A stretch of DNA of 28,424 bases from Nitrospira sp. UBA2082 (GCA_002331335.1 DCZO01000035.1:269962-298385), one strand, 5' to 3'; numbered from the stretch's first letter, positions 8,531 to 17,679 are shown. The notes: generated by a model not told the origin, from the sequence alone. Numbers and translations are program-made.

Positions 8531-9022
8531 CTACTTGTTCTCAGGCATCTGTTGATACTTGGGCGGTGGTGGCACCGCGCCTTGCCCCGGCGTCGCCGTG
8601 CTGCCGCAATCCGGGGGACAAGTCTTTGCTCCCTGCTTCGGGTCCGGGAGGGTCGTGTCCATTTTCTTCAATTGACACTGAGTCATCCGCCCGCCATCCT
8701 TCGTGCCACAACGGGACGGGACGGACGAGCCGCCGATCTCCGCGTAGCCTTCCGGACAGGAACCGCACACCGCCAGCATGTTCGCCCCGATCGGGACACA
8801 TTCCACGAGTGTCGGATCACCCTCTTTACAAATTTCCGTCGACTGCGTGACGCCGGTGGTCGCATACCCATCCGGACAGCTGCCGCAGGTCATCCTGATA
8901 CTCTTCGGTTGATCTGCATCTTCCGCGATTCCGAAAGCGGGAACGGTTCCAAAGATGAGTGCGGTTCCGACGCAGACGATGTTCATCAGTCTTCCGATAC
9001 GAGCCGATGTGTGTGTACCCAT
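8531..9022 (-). CDS. secreted cysteine-repeat protein of unknown function
   Basis: I do not recognise this 163-residue product. It starts with a signal peptide: basic MGTHTSARIGR, hydrophobic core about 14-30, and a probable cleavage after AFG or GIA. The mature part carries two tandem repeats. The first runs from C46 (CGSCPDGYATTG) with cysteines at 46, 49, 65 and 75. The second runs from C86 (CGSCPEGYAEIG) with cysteines at 86, 89, 105 and 116. Two more cysteines (135, 139) precede a Pro-rich tail, PPPPKY. The even count and extracytoplasmic location suggest disulfides or metal binding. It sits between ruvA (3-base gap) and ruvB (12-base gap) in the same direction, although nothing in it suggests a DNA repair role. 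Confidence 0.8.
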   Translation of the reverse strand: MGTHTSARIGRLMNIVCVGTALIFGTVPAFGIAEDADQPKSIRMTCGSCPDGYATTGVTQSTEICKEGDPTLVECVPIGANMLAVCGSCPEGYAEIGGSSVPSRCGTKDGGRMTQCQLKKMDTTLPDPKQGAKTCPPDCGSTATPGQGAVPPPPKYQQMPENK

Positions 9023-9025
9023 GCG

Positions 9026-9634
9026 CTACCCCCTTGCGAGCTCCTTGAGTCCTTCGCGGATTAACTCTTTAAGTGCAACCGGGCCTGCGGCGGATTTCGT
9101 CACTCGCTTCAAGGCCTCTTTCGCGTCTTGCGGGCGATAGCCTAAGTTTACCAGAGCGGACAGCGCATCCTCGAACGGCCCGTCGGCCCCGTCTGAGTCA
9201 CGTGTGGGGGCCTGAACGGAAACCGGATGAATTCTCCCGACTTTGTCTTTCAACTCGAGCGCGATACGGCTTGCGGACTTCTTCCCGATTCCCGGTACAG
9301 TCGACAATTTCTCAACGTCTTCGGTCTGGATCGCATGGATCAATTCTGTCACAGGTAAGCTGGACAGCACACTGAGGGCGAGTTTGGGACCAATGCCCGA
9401 CACGGTCGTCAGGAGCAGAAACGAGTCCTTCTCGCTCTTCGAGAGAAAGCCGAACAGTTGGATCGCATCTTCCCGGAGATGGGTGTGAATATTCAGTGCG
9501 GTGATGTCGTCGAGATTGGGAAGGGCGTAATAGGTACTGAGTGGGATGTGCACTTCATAGCCAACTCCCTGAACATCCAGCGTGAGGTGAGTCGGAGCTT
9601 TGAACGCCAACCGCCCCGTCAAAAAGGCGATCAT
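9026..9634 (-). CDS. ruvA: Holliday junction branch migration protein RuvA
   Basis: The 202-residue protein binds four-way junctions as tetramers and recruits RuvB. The N-terminal OB fold is visible (MIAFLTGRLAFKAPTHLTLDVQ..., VGYEVHIPLSTYY). Two helix-hairpin-helix motifs follow: LLTTVSGIGPKLALSVLS and LSTVPGIGKKSASRIALEL. The short C-terminal domain (FEDALSALVNLGYRPQDAKEAL) is the RuvB-contacting region. Length is usual. It is 41 bases downstream of yebC and leads into the secreted protein gene and ruvB. Confidence 0.97.
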   Translation of the reverse strand: MIAFLTGRLAFKAPTHLTLDVQGVGYEVHIPLSTYYALPNLDDITALNIHTHLREDAIQLFGFLSKSEKDSFLLLTTVSGIGPKLALSVLSSLPVTELIHAIQTEDVEKLSTVPGIGKKSASRIALELKDKVGRIHPVSVQAPTRDSDGADGPFEDALSALVNLGYRPQDAKEALKRVTKSAAGPVALKELIREGLKELARG

Positions 9635-9675
9635 CTCATCTCGTGACCCCGGTAACAGCGGCGGACCCAGCCGGC

Positions 9676-10431
9676 CTATCCGGCGGTGACGGCCACCTTC
9701 TCCATCACTTCGTCGGAGATATCAAAATTCGCGTGGACTTTCTGCACATCGTCGTGCTCGTCCATGATTTCCATCAGTTTGAGCATCTGCTCGGCGGGTT
9801 TTTCATCAAGGTGGACGGTATTCTGCGGAATATATGTGATCTCGGCGAGCACGGTCTCGACCTTGGCATCGGCCAACGCCTTCTTGACCGCTTCAAAATC
9901 GTGGGGATCTGTGATCACCTCGAATGATTTGTCGCCGACTTTGACATCTTCTGCACCGGCATCGAGCGCCAAGGAGAGCAGCCGGTCCTCGTCGACCTTG
10001 CCTTTCTCAATCGTGACCAGCCCTTTCTTGTGAAACTGCCAGGCTACGGCGCCGGCTTCAGCCATATTACCGTGATTCTTCGTGAGCAGGCTGCGGATTT
10101 CGGCGACCGTCCGATTCCGGTTGTCACTGGTGATTTCGAGCAACAGAGCCGTCCCTCCAGGCCCGTACCCTTCCAGGGAAAACTCTTCGTACGTGACACC
10201 CGGGAGTTCTCCGGTCCCTCGCTGAATAGCTTTCTTCAGCGTATCGCCGGGCATATTCGCTTCTTTGGCCTTGGCAATAGCCAACCGAAGACGTGGATTT
10301 CCATCAGGGTCGCCGCCTGAACGGGCTGCGATTGTGACCTCGCGAATGATTCTCGTGAAGATCTTTCCGCGCTTGGCGTCCTGGGCCCCTTTGTGCCGCT
10401 TGATGGTCGCCCAATGACTATGCCCGCCCAT
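9676..10431 (-). CDS. yebC: YebC/PmpR family protein
   Basis: The 251-residue protein begins MGGHSHWATIKRHKGAQDAK, followed by RGKIFTRIIREVTIAARSGG, both hallmarks of YebC/TACO1 proteins. Later blocks are NMPGDTLKKAIQRGTGE, YEGYGPGGTALLLE (with one substitution near its start) and the acidic C-terminal MEIMDEHDDVQKVHANFDI. Family members have been described as transcription regulators (PmpR) and more recently as factors that help ribosomes through difficult stretches such as prolines. A GGAGG precedes the ATG at good spacing. yebC next to ruvA-ruvB is a frequent bacterial arrangement (often with ruvC). Confidence 0.95.
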   Translation of the reverse strand: MGGHSHWATIKRHKGAQDAKRGKIFTRIIREVTIAARSGGDPDGNPRLRLAIAKAKEANMPGDTLKKAIQRGTGELPGVTYEEFSLEGYGPGGTALLLEITSDNRNRTVAEIRSLLTKNHGNMAEAGAVAWQFHKKGLVTIEKGKVDEDRLLSLALDAGAEDVKVGDKSFEVITDPHDFEAVKKALADAKVETVLAEITYIPQNTVHLDEKPAEQMLKLMEIMDEHDDVQKVHANFDISDEVMEKVAVTAG

Positions 10432-10514
10432 GGGTTCGTCCCTCCTCTATGCCGGAGAAACATCTTGTCCCGGCTAGAGATTGTGTGAGTGCGCCCAAAC
10501 TATTCAACGTGTAA

Positions 10515-10544
10515 CAGGTAGCACAGGCTTCGGAAGAGTGTCAA
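10515..10544 (-). promoter_or_regulatory. possible promoter upstream of yebC-ruvA-ruvB
   Basis: In the 137-base gap before yebC the minus strand has a perfect -35 TTGACA (10544-10539) and, after 18 bases, a weak -10 TACCTG (10520-10515) preceded by TG one base upstream. A second weaker pair (TTGAAT, CACAAT) lies closer to yebC. One of them probably drives the group, but the choice is uncertain. Confidence 0.3.
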
Positions 10545-10568
10545 TTGCGCCTGCTGCCGGAGTGGGAG

Positions 10569-11318
10569 CTATTCAGTGTAGACAAGGAGTTGGACACCCA
10601 TGATGGTCACGAATCCTGCCCAGGCCACTTCCCACCGGTTCACCGTCTGTTTCGACGCGTTGGACGCCCACGAGACCATCGCATTCGAAACAGCCGCGCC
10701 AACCCCGAAACTGCCAAGCAGGGCATGGTGTAATTCGATCATGTGATTCCCCGAGTGATGCTCATGGGAATGGATAAAGAGCAGCAAGGAGCCACCCAGA
10801 CCCAGGATAAACAATGGTGCCGCCCACGCTGGGTGCCACGCCCACCCGATCCGGCGAAGCATCTCACTCGCCGCCGCGATCGAGCCAAACACGCCATAGA
10901 ACTTATGCTGAATAATTTCTGGGTCTTGCCCGGAGAAGGTTTGGAGAAAGGTGAGTGACCCGATCGGCCACGCCTCGTGGTCACTCCATATCAGGAGATA
11001 CGGCCCGATAACCGCGAGGGCAATCGGTAGAACGAGCCGGATCCAGAACGGCAACTGGTACCGCAGCGCATGCCCTAACTCTCCCAGGCCGAACAATAGG
11101 ACAAACAATCCTACGAATCGGTGGTTGAACTCGGAGTAGGCTGTGCCTTGGGCGGAACTTTCCCATTGGGCTTCGTGTGTGGGGTCGGCATCTTGCCCGA
11201 TGTCGCCGGAGGACTGGTGGCCGGAGTGGGATTGTCCTTGCGCCGGTGATGTTGGCAGGACGACGCACGAAACGGCGATCACGCCCAGAAGGAGCAGCGC
11301 AGGGACCCACTGCTTCAT
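10569..11318 (-). CDS. histidine-rich polytopic membrane protein, function unknown
   Basis: The product (249 residues from the ATG at 11318) is not recognised. It opens with a signal-like helix (residues 5-24) and a His/Gln/Ser-rich linker (residues 28-55). Five or six membrane helices follow at about 65-85, 93-111, 139-152, 165-183, 197-217 and 229-246. Histidines cluster near helix ends, notably FIHSHEHHSGNHMIELHH (residues 181-198), plus H66, H83, H114 and H138. This could bind metal or heme, as in CopD- or cytochrome b561-like proteins, but I see no diagnostic motif. A TTG seven codons upstream has no ribosome site, whereas GGAG lies 12 bases before the ATG. It is isolated from its upstream neighbour by a terminator. 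Confidence 0.75.
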   Translation of the reverse strand: MKQWVPALLLLGVIAVSCVVLPTSPAQGQSHSGHQSSGDIGQDADPTHEAQWESSAQGTAYSEFNHRFVGLFVLLFGLGELGHALRYQLPFWIRLVLPIALAVIGPYLLIWSDHEAWPIGSLTFLQTFSGQDPEIIQHKFYGVFGSIAAASEMLRRIGWAWHPAWAAPLFILGLGGSLLLFIHSHEHHSGNHMIELHHALLGSFGVGAAVSNAMVSWASNASKQTVNRWEVAWAGFVTIMGVQLLVYTE

Positions 11319-11345
11319 GCAGAAATATATCTCCGACAATTGAAA

Positions 11346-11371
11346 GGCCCATTCAGCCGGCTGAATGGGCC
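11346..11371 (-). terminator. intrinsic terminator after the PCP_red gene
   Basis: A perfect 26-base palindrome, centre CAGCCGGCTG with 11-13 bp arms beginning GGCCCATT, is followed on the minus strand by TTTCAATT. It lies 31 bases after the stop of the PCP_red gene and just before the membrane protein gene, so it separates the two units. The T run is short, so termination may be partial; the symmetric stem could work on both strands. Confidence 0.65.
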
Positions 11372-11402
11372 CACTTCAACAAGACTATTATTGCCGTAGC
11401 GG

Positions 11403-12155
11403 TTACATAAATTTCATGAACTTGTCTTTGGCTTCATCCATCACTTGTGCAGTGATGGTCGATGCTCCGCGTTCCTTCGCCATCCGTTCAACTTCTTTAC
11501 GCGCCATGGGTCGGATGAAATCAGGAATATTCTCCAGCCGTTGCTCGGCTTCCCGCGACCAGGTCATGCCCTCGGGCGAATAGTTCTTGGAATCATCCAT
11601 GACTTGGAGCGTAATAGCCTTGAAGCCCTGCTTACGCGCATAGGCTTCCACGCTCCCTTGAACCATGGGTTTCACAAAGGCCGGGAGTCGATCGAGCTTT
11701 TCCTTCGCATCAGGCGTCCAGGTGAATTCGGACACGGTTGCTCCGCCATTCGCCGGTTTTCCGGAGTTCGTCAACCCCATCTCAGCGACCATCGCGGAAA
11801 AGGGACAGCCTCCGCCAGTTTTTTCTCCCGATTTTGCAGGCGACGGGGCCGCAGGTGCCACAGGCTGACCGCCCTGGATCTTCTCGTTCAGGTAGGCCCC
11901 CATTTGGCCGGCTCCGGCCAGCGCTTCGTCCTTCAACGTGCCGCGGGTCATCTCAAAGGGTTCTGCCGAGACGGTGCGACCGCCCAGCTTCACCCCCAGC
12001 GAACTGACCATCTGGGTCTCACCGGGATTGGTGACCATAGAGAATTTCGCTCCGCACGAGGGACAACCAAAGAAGACTCCGAGGGAACCTTCACCGGGTT
12101 TCTCAACCTTCTCGAAGTTCATGTAGGTTTCGCAATTGAGGCAAACAAATTTCAT
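11403..12155 (-). CDS. zinc-ribbon protein with two PCP_red domains
   Basis: The 250-residue product starts with MKFVCLNCETYMNFEKV and has CLNC (C5, C8) and CPSC (C31, C34), a four-cysteine zinc ribbon or Fe-S site. After a Pro/Ala linker holding a further GGCPF (C117) there are two copies of the small domain found at the C-terminus of light-independent protochlorophyllide reductase (PCP_red). They run at about 144-190 (FTWTPDAKEKLDRLPAFVKP) and 197-243 (MTWSREAEQRLENIPDFIRP), each ending in an ITLQVMD/ITAQVMD-type segment. No bacteriochlorophyll genes are near, so a pigment role is unlikely. GAGAGGAG lies 6 bases before the ATG. It follows mrp by 30 bases and is probably cotranscribed; a role in Fe-S or redox work is an inference from this. 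Confidence 0.8.
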   Translation of the reverse strand: MKFVCLNCETYMNFEKVEKPGEGSLGVFFGCPSCGAKFSMVTNPGETQMVSSLGVKLGGRTVSAEPFEMTRGTLKDEALAGAGQMGAYLNEKIQGGQPVAPAAPSPAKSGEKTGGGCPFSAMVAEMGLTNSGKPANGGATVSEFTWTPDAKEKLDRLPAFVKPMVQGSVEAYARKQGFKAITLQVMDDSKNYSPEGMTWSREAEQRLENIPDFIRPMARKEVERMAKERGASTITAQVMDEAKDKFMKFM

Positions 12156-12185
12156 AGTGACTCCTCTCTCACAGCCGCACAACCG

Positions 12186-13106
12186 TCACAGTTTCTCTGC
12201 CAACACCTTCTTGTAGTCCAGCAATGTCCTGATCCGACCGGCAATTTCCTGGTACCGTTGAATCGTCGGATAGCTCTCGTCGAGCAAAGGAGCTCCCTTA
12301 TCAAACGTGCGGGCGAGTGTGCGATCAAACGGAATCCGCCCGAGGAGCGGAAGATCGAGTACCTCGCACATGGCTTCGGTATTGCCTTCGAACAGCTCGT
12401 TCGATTCGCCGCAAGACGGACATCGATACTCACTCATGTTTTCGACTATACCCAGCACTTTGACGCCCATATCGCGGGCATAGGTCACGGATTTCTGGAC
12501 TACATCAGAGGCGACCTCTGAGGGTGTCGTCACCACAATTGCGCCGGCCAAGTCGGGAATGAACCCCGCGATGACCGGAGGCTTGTCGGCTGCAGCACCC
12601 GGAGGCAAATCAGCAAGCAAAAAGTCCAGCTCGCCCCACACGACATCGGCCAAGAACTCTCGGATGACGTTCATTTCCATAAGACCGAGCCAGACGGGGC
12701 TGACATCCATCGGCCCTTTCCACCGGACGGGGGAGGCATCGTCCAAGAAGAAATCCATAGAAGCGACCTTTACCCCGAGCGGTCCCACTGGAGGAACGGC
12801 TCCTTCTGCCGTCATGGTCAGTGATTGGCCATGAAGCCCCAGCATGCGGGGCACACAGGGACCGTTCAGATCGACGTCGAGCAAGCCCACTTTGGCGCCT
12901 TGACGGGCGAAGGCCAGCGCGAGGTTGACGGTGGTCATGCTCTTCCCGACCCCGCCCTTCCCGCTCATGACCACGAGCTTGTGCTTGATACCAGCCATGC
13001 GCGCACGGACCTGCTCAGTCTGCTCGGTCATCTGTTGGATGACCTTGGCATCGTCCGAATATTTCAATTTCCCGAGGATAGTTTTCAGATCCTTTTCGGG
13101 TGACAT
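12186..13106 (-). CDS. mrp: Mrp/NBP35-family Fe-S cluster carrier ATPase
   Basis: The product (306 residues) belongs to the Mrp/ApbC P-loop family, which binds and transfers [4Fe-4S] clusters. The deviant Walker A MSGKGGVGKSMTTVNLA is near residue 50, followed by GLLDVDLNGPCVPRMLG and LLADLPPGA. The C-terminal cluster-binding CxxC is at C229/C232 (YRCPSCG). The usual N-terminal DUF59/MIP18 domain is absent, as in short archaeal-type Mrp. The open frame extends 52 codons further upstream, but that part is not Mrp-like and the ATG at 13106 has GGGAAGA in front. It may supply clusters for the Fe-S enzymes of the neighbouring sulfur operon, which ends 103 bases upstream; this link is inferred from position only. 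Confidence 0.9.
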   Translation of the reverse strand: MSPEKDLKTILGKLKYSDDAKVIQQMTEQTEQVRARMAGIKHKLVVMSGKGGVGKSMTTVNLALAFARQGAKVGLLDVDLNGPCVPRMLGLHGQSLTMTAEGAVPPVGPLGVKVASMDFFLDDASPVRWKGPMDVSPVWLGLMEMNVIREFLADVVWGELDFLLADLPPGAAADKPPVIAGFIPDLAGAIVVTTPSEVASDVVQKSVTYARDMGVKVLGIVENMSEYRCPSCGESNELFEGNTEAMCEVLDLPLLGRIPFDRTLARTFDKGAPLLDESYPTIQRYQEIAGRIRTLLDYKKVLAEKL

Positions 13107-13209
13107 ATTCTTCCCAGTGTTTCGGATTGGGACCGTAAGCGTGGACGGTAACACATGGATTTCTAATGAGTCAAACAACCGGCTCAGGAGAGGATAGGGA
13201 TGATTTTCA

Positions 13210-15080
13210 CTAAATCGAATACTGGAACACCGGCTTCGCGCCGATGGCCTGGGCCAGCACACCCCGCTTCTTCAACTCGTCCATGATCCGCCTGGTCGCG
13301 GCATCCAAATCAGTCGGGCCGACCAACATCACATCGGTGTTGGATGGAGGCTCCTCCGCCGTCTGGCTCATGTGCACGGCGATGACGGGCGCCGGATGCA
13401 CGAGCGTGCGGATTGCCTGTGCCGCTTCGCGATAGGCCAAACCGAATGGATTCGTGGTGGACACAACGATCAGTCCGGTATCGGTCAGCAACCGTGCGAC
13501 TTCGCCGTACCGCCGCGCCATCTCCGCCGTCTGGGTCCGCTCTGCTTCGCTCAAATCCGCATCGAGGCCCCGCCGAAGATTTTCACCGTCCAATAGGTAG
13601 GCATGCCGGCCGTCGGCTACGAGCTGCCCCTCCAGCTTGCGCGCCAGCAACGACTTGCCTGTATGCCGCCCTCCGGTAAACAGCACCACGGCCGCCCGGT
13701 GGCCATACTGTTTGGCGCGGTCTTCGACACCCACCTCGCCCTTGACCCATGCGAAGTCCCGCCGCCGCGCTTCCTCGCGCAAAAATTCCTGATCGTCGTG
13801 CACCAGTTCCGTGATGATGCCGCCCCCGGCGATATCGTACTCGTCGACGAGCACGAACCGGCCGGTCGCCTCGAATGAAGACGAGAGGTCGAACGCCAGC
13901 GGGGTTTTCGCGCGCAGCGTCAGTTCCGCCACTTGATTCTTGCCGACAGCGATGCTGCCTTGCTGCTGGGCCAGATCCATCGTATCGATGATCCGATGAA
14001 TGGACGCTACTTCGCAGTCCACTTCTTTGGTCGCCACCCGCAACAGATATTTGCGCCCCTTTTCGAGCGGCTTCTTGCCCAGCCAGAACACGTTGGCCCG
14101 AAAGGCCGTCGAAACCGATGGCAGCTGTTCTTGATGTGAGGCGACTTCGCCGCGTTCCACAAAAATCTGTTCGTCCAGCGTAATGCCGATCGACTGGCCG
14201 GCCTCCGCCGACATGGGCTGCGGCTCGACGTTGAAGGCTTCGACCGATTGAATATTGGCCCGTTTGTTCGAGGGAGAAAACACCAGATGATCGCCGACCT
14301 TCAACCGGCCCGATGTGATGCGGCCCGTGATGATCCGGCGCGCATCGAACTTGTAGACATCTTGCACGGGCAGCCTGAGCGGCTGCTCCGACCGGGCTGC
14401 TTCTTTGCGAAAGAGGCTCAACGTGTCCAGAACGGTCGGCCCGGTATACCAGGACATCCGCTCGCTGCGGCCGACAATATTGTCCCCCAGCTTGGCGCTG
14501 ACCGGAATAAACTGCGTCGGCACCGCTTTGAACTGCCCCAAAAATTCCCGGTACTCCTTTTCGATTCCGTCAAACACATCCTGCCGATAGCCGACCAGGT
14601 CCATCTTGTTGACGACAACGGCGAACTGGCGGACCCCGAGCAGCGACAACAAATAGCCATGCTTCTTGGACTGCTCCTTCACGCCCTCCAACGCGTCGAT
14701 GAGCAACAAGGCCGCCTCGGCGCGGGCCGCACCGGAAATCATGTTCTTGAGGAACTCCTTGTGGCCCGGCGCATCAATGATGATGTACTGCCGCCCCTTC
14801 CAGATGAAAAACGTCCGGGCCGTGTCGATCGTGATGCCCTGCTCTTGTTCCTCCAAAAACGCATCGAAGAGGAATGCGTATTCGAATTCTTTGCCTTGCT
14901 GGAGACAGATGGCCCGAACCTTTTCGAGCTTGCCCTCCGGCAACGATCCGGTATCGGCATAGAGCCGCCCGACCAGTGTGGACTTGCCATGATCCACGTG
15001 TCCGACGATCACGATGTTGAGATGTTCTTCCGGTTTCGAGACGGCCCGCGCTGGCGCCGCCGTGGTGGTCGTGTCGCCCA

Positions 15081-15084
<4 letters not shown>
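13210..15084 (-). CDS. cysN: sulfate adenylyltransferase subunit 1 fused to a divergent APS-kinase-like domain
   Basis: The 624-residue protein has an EF-Tu-like GTPase domain (VGHVDHGKSTLVGRLYADTG, the DAPGHKEFLKNMISGAARAE switch, VVNKMDLV) and beta-barrel domains up to about residue 440. With CysD it makes adenosine 5'-phosphosulfate from sulfate and ATP. From residue 466 an APS-kinase-type P-loop domain is fused, as in CysNC, but it is unusual: the P-loop is GGRHTGKS (471-478) instead of GLSGSGKS, DGDN is DGEN (499-502), the FISPxR-type block is STTNPFG and no DPKGLYxKAR-like lid is seen. The kinase activity is therefore doubtful. The start overlaps the cysD stop by four bases. It is the last gene of the sulfate operon. 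Confidence 0.9.
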
Positions 15085-15878
<794 letters not shown>

Positions 15879-15902
15879 GTCCTTTTCTTTCTGTTATCCG
15901 TG

Positions 15903-16943
15903 TTACGCTGCCACTGGCGTGTGCGCCAACTCCTCCAGCTTGCGCGCCGCCGCGCCTCCTTCGACTGCCGCCCGGGCAACGGGGAAACAGGCTGCAAGCG
16001 AATCGCCCTTTCCGGCGGCATAGAGCAGCATCGCGGCGTTCATGAGCACCCACACCTTTGGCCCGCCCTGAACCCGGTTCTGAAGAATGCGGCGGAGCAA
16101 CTCGGCCTCCTTATTCCGCTGATCGGGTGGAAACCCAGCCATCTCTCGTGATGGGACGAAACCGAGTCCAAAATCTTTCGGTGCCACACCCAGCGGCATG
16201 ATGCGCTCATCGCGCAGTTCCAGGACCCGCGTCACCATCGAGGCGGACAGTTCCGGATCGCCCTCGACGCCTCGAATGATCAGCGCTCTGGGCGTGCCGA
16301 GCATGCGCAGCGCCTCGGCTGTTTTCTCAAAATACGGCGGGTGGGACAATCCGACGATCTGCACCGGTGCCCGGGCCGGATTCAGCAGCCGGGCAATCGG
16401 ATGAAAGACGTTCCGCACCCCGAGTTCTTGACGCATCTCCAGAAACCGATAGAGAGGTGGATGGTAGAGGCCGATGTCCAGATAGGCAAAGCCCCTTCGG
16501 TTCACTTCTTCGGCGACCAGCTTGGGAGTCGCCTCCACCGGAATGCCCAGGGCTTTCAACACCCCGGCTGCGCCTGGCCGTCCGGGAATACCGTCGTAGC
16601 CGTGCATCACGACGGCGGTGCCGGCTGCCGCTGCGACAATGGCGGCGGCCACGATCGCGTGGAAGGTGTCCTGCTTTCCGGCATACGTCGGGACATCCAC
16701 CAGCGCCAAATCCCGCGACACCGCGAGCGGCGGCACGTACTGGCGTGCCGCGGCCGTCAGCGCAGCCAACTCGGTGACCGATTCTGTCTTGAACCGCATG
16801 GCAATCAGAAAGGCGCCGACCTGTGTCGGAGTCGCCTCCCCTTCAACCAATGCCTTCATTGCCTGCCGGCACTCATCCCACGTGAGGTCCTTGGACGCCT
16901 TGGGACCTTTGGCAACTTTGGCAAGAAGCTCGTGAAAGGACAT
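15903..16943 (-). CDS. anthranilate phosphoribosyltransferase-like protein (TrpD2/YbiB type)
   Basis: The product (346 residues from MSFHELLAKV) is a glycosyltransferase-family-3 protein. The N-terminal helical domain (LTWDECRQAMKALVEGEATPTQVGAFLIAMR) is typical of TrpD. RNVFHPIARLLNPARAPVQIVG matches the usual RTxFNLLGPLxNP region. The PRPP-binding GTGGD motif is replaced by YAGKQDTF (residues 87-94), as in TrpD2/YbiB proteins, which have been reported to bind nucleic acids rather than make tryptophan. The open frame runs 100 codons further upstream over cysH, but the ATG at 16943 sits one base after the cysH stop. No other trp gene is near. Its place inside a sulfate operon is unexplained. 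Confidence 0.85.
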   Translation of the reverse strand: MSFHELLAKVAKGPKASKDLTWDECRQAMKALVEGEATPTQVGAFLIAMRFKTESVTELAALTAAARQYVPPLAVSRDLALVDVPTYAGKQDTFHAIVAAAIVAAAAGTAVVMHGYDGIPGRPGAAGVLKALGIPVEATPKLVAEEVNRRGFAYLDIGLYHPPLYRFLEMRQELGVRNVFHPIARLLNPARAPVQIVGLSHPPYFEKTAEALRMLGTPRALIIRGVEGDPELSASMVTRVLELRDERIMPLGVAPKDFGLGFVPSREMAGFPPDQRNKEAELLRRILQNRVQGGPKVWVLMNAAMLLYAAGKGDSLAACFPVARAAVEGGAAARKLEELAHTPVAA

Positions 16944-16944
16944 G

Positions 16945-17679
16945 CTATGCCTTGTGCAGACCGCACTCGGTCTTGGCGAAGTTTTTCCAGCGTCCAGCCC
17001 GAGGATCATCGCCGGGTGCGACAGGAGCGGTGCAATAGGTGCAGCCGATGCTTGGATAGTTGCGATCGTGTAACGGATTGTACGGGACTTCGTAGACCTT
17101 GATGTACGTCCAGACATCGGCCCACGTCCAGCGGGCCAACGGATTGATCTTGGCCAGCCCGAACTTGGCGTCCCATTCCATGAGCCCCGCGTTGGCCCTG
17201 GACGGAGCTTGATCTCGCCTGATCCCGGTGATCCACGCATCATACCCCTGCAACACCCGGGTCAGCGGTTCGACTTTCCGCAACTGGCAGCAGCGATCCG
17301 GATCGTTTGCCCAGAGTGCCTCACCGTATCGCCGAACTTGTTCATCCGGAGTCAGCAACGACTTGACCTGGATCACCTGTGCCGGCTGAAGACCGTATCG
17401 TTCAATCACTCGATCCCTTGTGGCATAGGTCTCGGGAAACAAAAAATCGGTGTCGAGATAGAACAGCGGCACGGACGGATTGATCCGGTGGATCATATCG
17501 ACCAACACGACATCTTCCGCGCCGAAACTGCACGCCAGAACGATCTTGGGCGCGTAGCGCTCAATCGCGGCGGCCAGCACGTCCTGCGGCTGCTTCGCTT
17601 CGAGCGAGTCGCTCAACGATGTTAGTCCGGCAATCAATTCCGGCCTGCCGTCCACTCCCATCACTCTCGTGCCTTTCAC
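16945..17679 (-). CDS. cysH: assimilatory adenylylsulfate (APS) reductase, [4Fe-4S] type
   Basis: The 244-residue enzyme reduces APS to sulfite and AMP using thioredoxin-like thiols. It has the CSFGAEDVVLVDM loop, FYLDTDFLFPETY, TGIRRDQAPSRA and INPLARWTWADVW. The cysteine pairs that bind [4Fe-4S] in APS-using enzymes are present: C130-C131 (DRCCQLRKVEPL) and C213/C216 (IGCTYC). The catalytic C239 lies in KTECGLHKA. Because those pairs are present, APS rather than PAPS is the likely substrate, so an APS kinase would not be needed for sulfate reduction. The ATG overlaps the end of the sulfite reductase gene by four bases. Confidence 0.95.
   Translation of the reverse strand: MKGTRVMGVDGRPELIAGLTSLSDSLEAKQPQDVLAAAIERYAPKIVLACSFGAEDVVLVDMIHRINPSVPLFYLDTDFLFPETYATRDRVIERYGLQPAQVIQVKSLLTPDEQVRRYGEALWANDPDRCCQLRKVEPLTRVLQGYDAWITGIRRDQAPSRANAGLMEWDAKFGLAKINPLARWTWADVWTYIKVYEVPYNPLHDRNYPSIGCTYCTAPVAPGDDPRAGRWKNFAKTECGLHKA

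Noticed and set aside
12186..13262. Longer Mrp with a 52-residue N-terminal extension
   Set aside because: The extension shows no family similarity, while the ATG at 13106 has a ribosome site and begins the normal Mrp sequence.
15903..17243. Longer TrpD2-like protein starting at 17243
   Set aside because: The first 100 codons lie over cysH in another frame and are Arg/Ser/Pro-rich; the start at 16943 fits the domain and the cysH stop.
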